Assembly (NCBI GenBank): GCA_046565865.1
Contig: JBKHXU010000242.1
Span: 1 to 9,915 of the forward strand
Direction: 5' to 3'
Length of the DNA: 9,915 bases
Source of the DNA: JBKHXU01 sp046565865
GTDB taxonomy: Bacteria; Pseudomonadota; Gammaproteobacteria; Acidiferrobacterales; Sulfurifustaceae
The position numbers and the translations under genes were made by a program. The notes under the pieces are model-generated. The model was not told the origin of the DNA and made no database searches. It was given only the letters and a program-made list of their open reading frames with translations. Numbering within the stretch: the stretch's first letter is position 1; every line of letters begins with the position of its first letter. Shown one piece after another: positions 7,838 to 9,915 of this stretch.

Positions 7838-7844
7838 AAGGAGA
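7838..7844 (+). promoter_or_regulatory. Ribosome-binding site that fixes the hcp start
   Basis: AAGGAGA lies 8 bases before ATG 7853. It decides for that start over the longer frame, which is open back to about 7592 but would translate the repeat element. Confidence 0.8.
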
Positions 7845-7852
7845 ACAAAACA

Positions 7853-8332
7853 ATGGCAATCTATCTCAAGTTCGGGAACGTCAAAGGCAATGTCACGGCG
7901 GACGGCTACGCCGGCCAGATCGCCGTTAAATCAATTCATGTCAAGGTATCCCGGCAGGTCTCCATGGAAGCCGGCAACCTCTCCAATCGCGAATCGACCA
8001 AGCCCAATTTATCGGTCATCGAAATCGTCAAGAACGCGGACAGCTCCGTGGCCACGCTGTTCAAGGAAGCACTGACCGGCGCGGCCGGCCAGGAGGCGGT
8101 CATCACCTTCGTCCGCACCGGCGCCAAGGTGCAGGAATACATGACTTATAAGCTCAGCGACTGCATCGTCAGCCACTACGATATCGACGCCGGCGATGAA
8201 GACGATCTGGTCGAAAAGATCCAGCTCAGCTACTCGGCGATCGAAGTGAGCTACAAGGACCACGACGCCACCAACAAGGCCGGCAGTCCCCTGCGCGTGC
8301 GCTACGACGTCAAGGCGGCGAAGGCGAGTTGA
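7853..8332 (+). CDS. hcp: T6SS inner-tube protein Hcp (TssD)
   Basis: A 159-residue Hcp, the hexameric ring protein that stacks into the T6SS inner tube and also binds and exports small effectors in its lumen. The family pattern is visible: an opening beta-strand MAIYLKFGNVKGNVT, SIHVKVSRQVSMEAGNLSNR, the TKPNLSVIEIVKNADSSVATLFKEAL block with the conserved helix, and the C-terminal beta strands EKIQLSYSAIEVSYK. The start is set by AAGGAGA at 7838-7844. The gene is separated from clpV by 353 bases of repeats, so it may have its own promoter, which fits the high amounts of Hcp a cell needs; no clear promoter is visible. The candidate effector gene starts only 35 bases downstream, which suggests Hcp-dependent cargo. 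Here hcp lies after clpV, whereas in many loci it sits between tssC and tssE. Confidence 0.93.
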   Translation: MAIYLKFGNVKGNVTADGYAGQIAVKSIHVKVSRQVSMEAGNLSNRESTKPNLSVIEIVKNADSSVATLFKEALTGAAGQEAVITFVRTGAKVQEYMTYKLSDCIVSHYDIDAGDEDDLVEKIQLSYSAIEVSYKDHDATNKAGSPLRVRYDVKAAKAS

Positions 8333-8353
8333 GACGGACATTTCAATTACATC

Positions 8354-8360
8354 AGGAGGA
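8354..8360 (+). promoter_or_regulatory. Ribosome-binding site that fixes the effector start
   Basis: AGGAGGA lies 7 bases before ATG 8368. The frame is open back to a TTG at 8329 that overlaps the hcp stop, but this strong site favours ATG 8368. Confidence 0.8.
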
Positions 8361-8367
8361 CACCACC

Positions 8368-8874
8368 ATGCTCACCATACCGCCGCCGCTCACGGGCTAT
8401 CTCGGCAAGCGGATCGATGCGATTTGTCCGTTTAGTCTTGGTACGAAACACGGCGAGAACCATTGTGCCCATTTTGTCAGCCATGCCATGGGATACGACT
8501 TCGCGACAACCTGTAAGAACCTGTCATCTGCCGACAAGCAACGACCCGAAATAGGCGCATCGATCCGTGTCGATGAAATATTCAATGTCACCTACGATTT
8601 CGGTCCATGGGCCAAACGCCCAACAAGCCTAACCTCGTGCCTTATTTTCGTTACCAACTCAGGCAACATGGGCTGGGGTAATTGTCGGCTAGAGATGAGA
8701 AAGGGCCCGAAAAAACATATCGGCATTTACGTCAACGGCGTCGTTTGGCACTACAGCAACAGGGGTGACAAAGTCGTGAACGAAGCGGAGATGCTATTCA
8801 TCAACAAATTTACGCGCGAGTATAAGACGGCTGGGCAGACGGTGGAGTTCTTCTACGGGAGATTCCTTAAATGA
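8368..8874 (+). CDS. Putative T6SS amidase effector, NlpC/P60- or CHAP-like Cys/His peptidase
   Basis: A 168-residue protein, similar in size to the small T6SS amidase effectors (Tae), which cut peptide bonds of peptidoglycan in a rival's periplasm. Cys33 in GENHCAHFVSHAMG has the Cys-plus-helix look of papain-fold NlpC/P60 and CHAP enzymes. His117 in KKHIGIYVNGVVWHYSN starts the expected beta-hairpin, with His128 or Asn131 as possible third polar residue. There is no signal peptide, as expected for T6SS cargo. Other cysteines (20, 49, 91, 106) could form disulfides. The gene follows hcp by 35 bases and overlaps a lipoprotein gene by ATGA. I cannot place it in a specific Tae family. Base composition is less GC-rich than tssE-clpV, suggesting separate acquisition. 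The catalytic assignment rests on motif pattern only. Confidence 0.65.
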   Translation: MLTIPPPLTGYLGKRIDAICPFSLGTKHGENHCAHFVSHAMGYDFATTCKNLSSADKQRPEIGASIRVDEIFNVTYDFGPWAKRPTSLTSCLIFVTNSGNMGWGNCRLEMRKGPKKHIGIYVNGVVWHYSNRGDKVVNEAEMLFINKFTREYKTAGQTVEFFYGRFLK

Positions 8875-9440
8875 AATATCGACTTCTGTCTTTGTTGCCT
8901 TTGCTGGCTTTCGTTGCCTGCGCCCACCCGCGCGGCGCCCCTCCCTGCGGCGAACCGGCAAAGGCGCCAAGCCCTGACGGCGCATCGGAGCATCAGCGTA
9001 TTAGTCCCCTGGGCAATCCCATAAAAATCGATCCGACCAAACCCCCGAGCGGTACGGAGCTGGTGCAGATTCTGCTTGAGAACCACGCCTTTCCCTTGAA
9101 GGGGACGGGTTGCGGAAGTGACTCCGACGATAAACGCACGTTGCGACATTTGCTCGCCGATACCTTTGGTTCGGGCCTCAATAACAATAGCCTCGACGAG
9201 AATGGTCATATCCGCAAACTGCTCAGCGTTAATATCTGGGGCGGTTGCGATCCCGAGCCGTTCGAGCTTCGGTCAGGATCGGTTATCGACGCTTGGTGGT
9301 GCCATCTATATGCCGAGGATCAGGTCGACGACAAAGATGCTTATACCTTCAGCTGGAGCATCGCTTTCGGTGTCCGGAAAGACACCTGGCAACTTATTGT
9401 TGATTCAACCACCCCGAATCCGCTCATCTGCATACCTTGA
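8871..9440 (+). CDS. Lipoprotein, candidate immunity protein for the amidase-like effector
   Basis: A 189-residue protein with a lipoprotein signal peptide, MKYRLLSLLPLLAFVAC, with Cys17 as the lipidated residue (lipobox FVAC, with Phe at an otherwise aliphatic position). Ala follows Cys, consistent with outer-membrane sorting. A Pro-rich linker (about 18-62) is followed by GTELVQILLENHAFPLKGTG and a folded C-terminal part with Trp-rich strands (NIWGGCDPEPFEL, VIDAWWCHLYAEDQ, FSWSIAFGVRKDTWQLIVDS) and cysteines 81, 126, 144 and 187 that could form disulfides. The ATG overlaps the effector TGA (8871-8874), with GGGAG at 8858-8862 as ribosome-binding site. Position and periplasmic localisation fit an immunity protein that blocks the Cys amidase in the producer; the family is not one I recognise. 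A broken relative follows directly downstream. Confidence 0.65.
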   Translation: MKYRLLSLLPLLAFVACAHPRGAPPCGEPAKAPSPDGASEHQRISPLGNPIKIDPTKPPSGTELVQILLENHAFPLKGTGCGSDSDDKRTLRHLLADTFGSGLNNNSLDENGHIRKLLSVNIWGGCDPEPFELRSGSVIDAWWCHLYAEDQVDDKDAYTFSWSIAFGVRKDTWQLIVDSTTPNPLICIP

Positions 9441-9460
9441 TTGATAGAGGTCTAGCGTTG

Positions 9461-9536
9461 TTCATCAACAAATTGCAAGTACAAGACGGCCGGCGGGCAG
9501 ACGGTGGAGTTGTTCTACGGGAGATTTCTCACATGA
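9461..9536 (+). pseudogene. Relic of the 3' end of a second copy of the amidase-like effector
   Basis: FINK at 9461-9472 matches the effector's LFINKF. After a 5-base loss that shifts the frame, the sequence from about 9479 reads KYKTAGGQTVELFYGRFLT and stops at 9534-9536. This matches the intact effector's last residues, YKTAGQTVEFFYGRFLK. From the shared GGGCAGACGG onward, 8833-8878 and 9495-9540 align without gaps with 41 of 46 bases identical. The rest of the effector copy is missing: only about 25 codons of its 3' end remain, joined to the stop region of the intact immunity gene. Confidence 0.75.
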
Positions 9537-9709
9537 GATACCTCTTACCGCTGTTATGTCTCGTCTTGGTTTCTTGCGCTGAGTCTCAGCGACTCAACGC
9601 TGAAGGCGAACCACTCAAGATCGACCGACCAAACCAAACCTCCCAACGGCACGGAGCTGGTACGGATTCTGCTCGAAAACAACTTTCAATAGAGCACCGC
9701 ATTGACTGA
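9533..9709 (+). pseudogene. Truncated, frameshifted copy of the immunity lipoprotein gene
   Basis: ATG 9533 overlaps the relic effector's TGA in the same ATGA arrangement as the intact pair. The first codons give a plausible lipoprotein signal, MRYLLPLLCLVLVSCAES, with Cys15 in the lipobox LVSC. AESQRLNAEGEPLKID then parallels the intact gene's SEHQRISPLGNPIKID. After KID an added base shifts the frame: the annotated-looking frame runs on to 9709 with an unrelated sequence, while the neighbouring frame reads TKPPNGTELVRILLENNF and stops with TAG at 9690-9692. The intact protein has TKPPSGTELVQILLENHAF at that place. The Pro-rich linker and the whole C-terminal half are lost. At most a 58-residue lipopeptide could be made, so it is called a pseudogene. 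Confidence 0.75.
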
Positions 9710-9710
9710 G

Positions 9711-9915
9711 ATGAAAGTACTATCGTTCGGAGTAGCGCGATCGATCGTCGCGTGGGTATTCCTGCCGATTTTGATATCTATGGCGGCAACCGCCGCGTCT
9801 GGCGCGCAGACGGCAGGCGAGACTGACTTCGCGGCGCTCGACGAGCGCATGCAGGACTTCTCCTCGCGTTTCTATATGAAGTTGGCGCAGATCGACAAGC
9901 CGGACAAAGTTGACT
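9711..9915 (+). CDS. Exported protein of unknown function, 3' end outside window
   Basis: ATG 9711 follows the relic immunity frame's stop (9707-9709) by one base and stays open to the right edge (68 codons visible). The N-terminus looks like a Sec signal peptide: MKVLSFGVARS, a hydrophobic stretch VAWVFLPILISMAATAA, and a likely cleavage after ASGA or nearby. The visible mature part, FAALDERMQDFSSRFYMKLAQIDKPDKVD, is helical and charged and matches no family I recognise. There is no lipobox. No strong Shine-Dalgarno sequence is visible, so it may depend on coupling to the upstream frame. Its place in the effector/immunity stretch makes another immunity or accessory protein possible, but this is a guess. 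Confidence 0.55.
   Translation, partial: MKVLSFGVARSIVAWVFLPILISMAATAASGAQTAGETDFAALDERMQDFSSRFYMKLAQIDKPDKVD

Noticed and set aside
7592..7852. N-terminal extension of Hcp through the repeat element
   Set aside because: The extension translates the repeat block, is not Hcp-like, and a strong ribosome-binding site precedes ATG 7853.

Overview
The window holds part of a type VI secretion system (T6SS) locus from a Gram-negative bacterium, all genes on the + strand. The core genes are GC-rich. Together with the Hcp/ClpV set and the dispersed intergenic repeats, this suggests a proteobacterium, probably beta or gamma; the sequence alone does not settle genus or family.

Layout. The left edge (about 1-1083) carries a glycoside-hydrolase (GH73/FlgJ-like) gene whose reading frame is open to the window edge. 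It overlaps, through an ATGA junction, a small lipoprotein gene, which looks like a peptidoglycan-glycosidase effector and its immunity protein. A 257-bp, visibly less GC-rich spacer (1084-1340) follows. The T6SS core comes next: tssE (1341-1829), tssF (1831-3663), tssG (3627-4733) and clpV/tssH (4812-7499), that is, three baseplate/wedge proteins and the sheath-recycling AAA+ ATPase. Between clpV and hcp lies a 353-bp gap (7500-7852) packed with repeats: a short palindromic dispersed repeat, a stem-loop, and a 166-bp MITE-like element with 14-bp imperfect terminal inverted repeats whose interior is an inverted pair of REP-like sequences.

The right part is a cargo module: hcp (7853-8332), a 168-residue putative Cys/His peptidoglycan amidase effector (8368-8874), and a lipoprotein of immunity type overlapping it by ATGA (8871-9440). 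It is followed by a decayed second copy of the same effector-tail/immunity-head junction (about 9461-9709) and the start of an unidentified exported protein (9711 to the right edge).

Working together: TssE/F/G belong to the baseplate on which the Hcp tube and sheath are built, and ClpV disassembles the contracted sheath. Small effectors encoded next to hcp are plausibly carried in the Hcp lumen. The two candidate effectors would attack different parts of the same target: the glycan strands (GH73) and the peptide cross-links (Cys amidase). Each is paired with a lipoprotein that would protect the producer's periplasm. tssB, tssC, tssJ, tssK, tssL, tssM, tssA and vgrG are not in this window.

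The most interesting points are the effector/immunity relic, the MITE-like element directly upstream of the hcp ribosome-binding site, and the possible degenerate OmpA-like segment in front of the GH73 domain.
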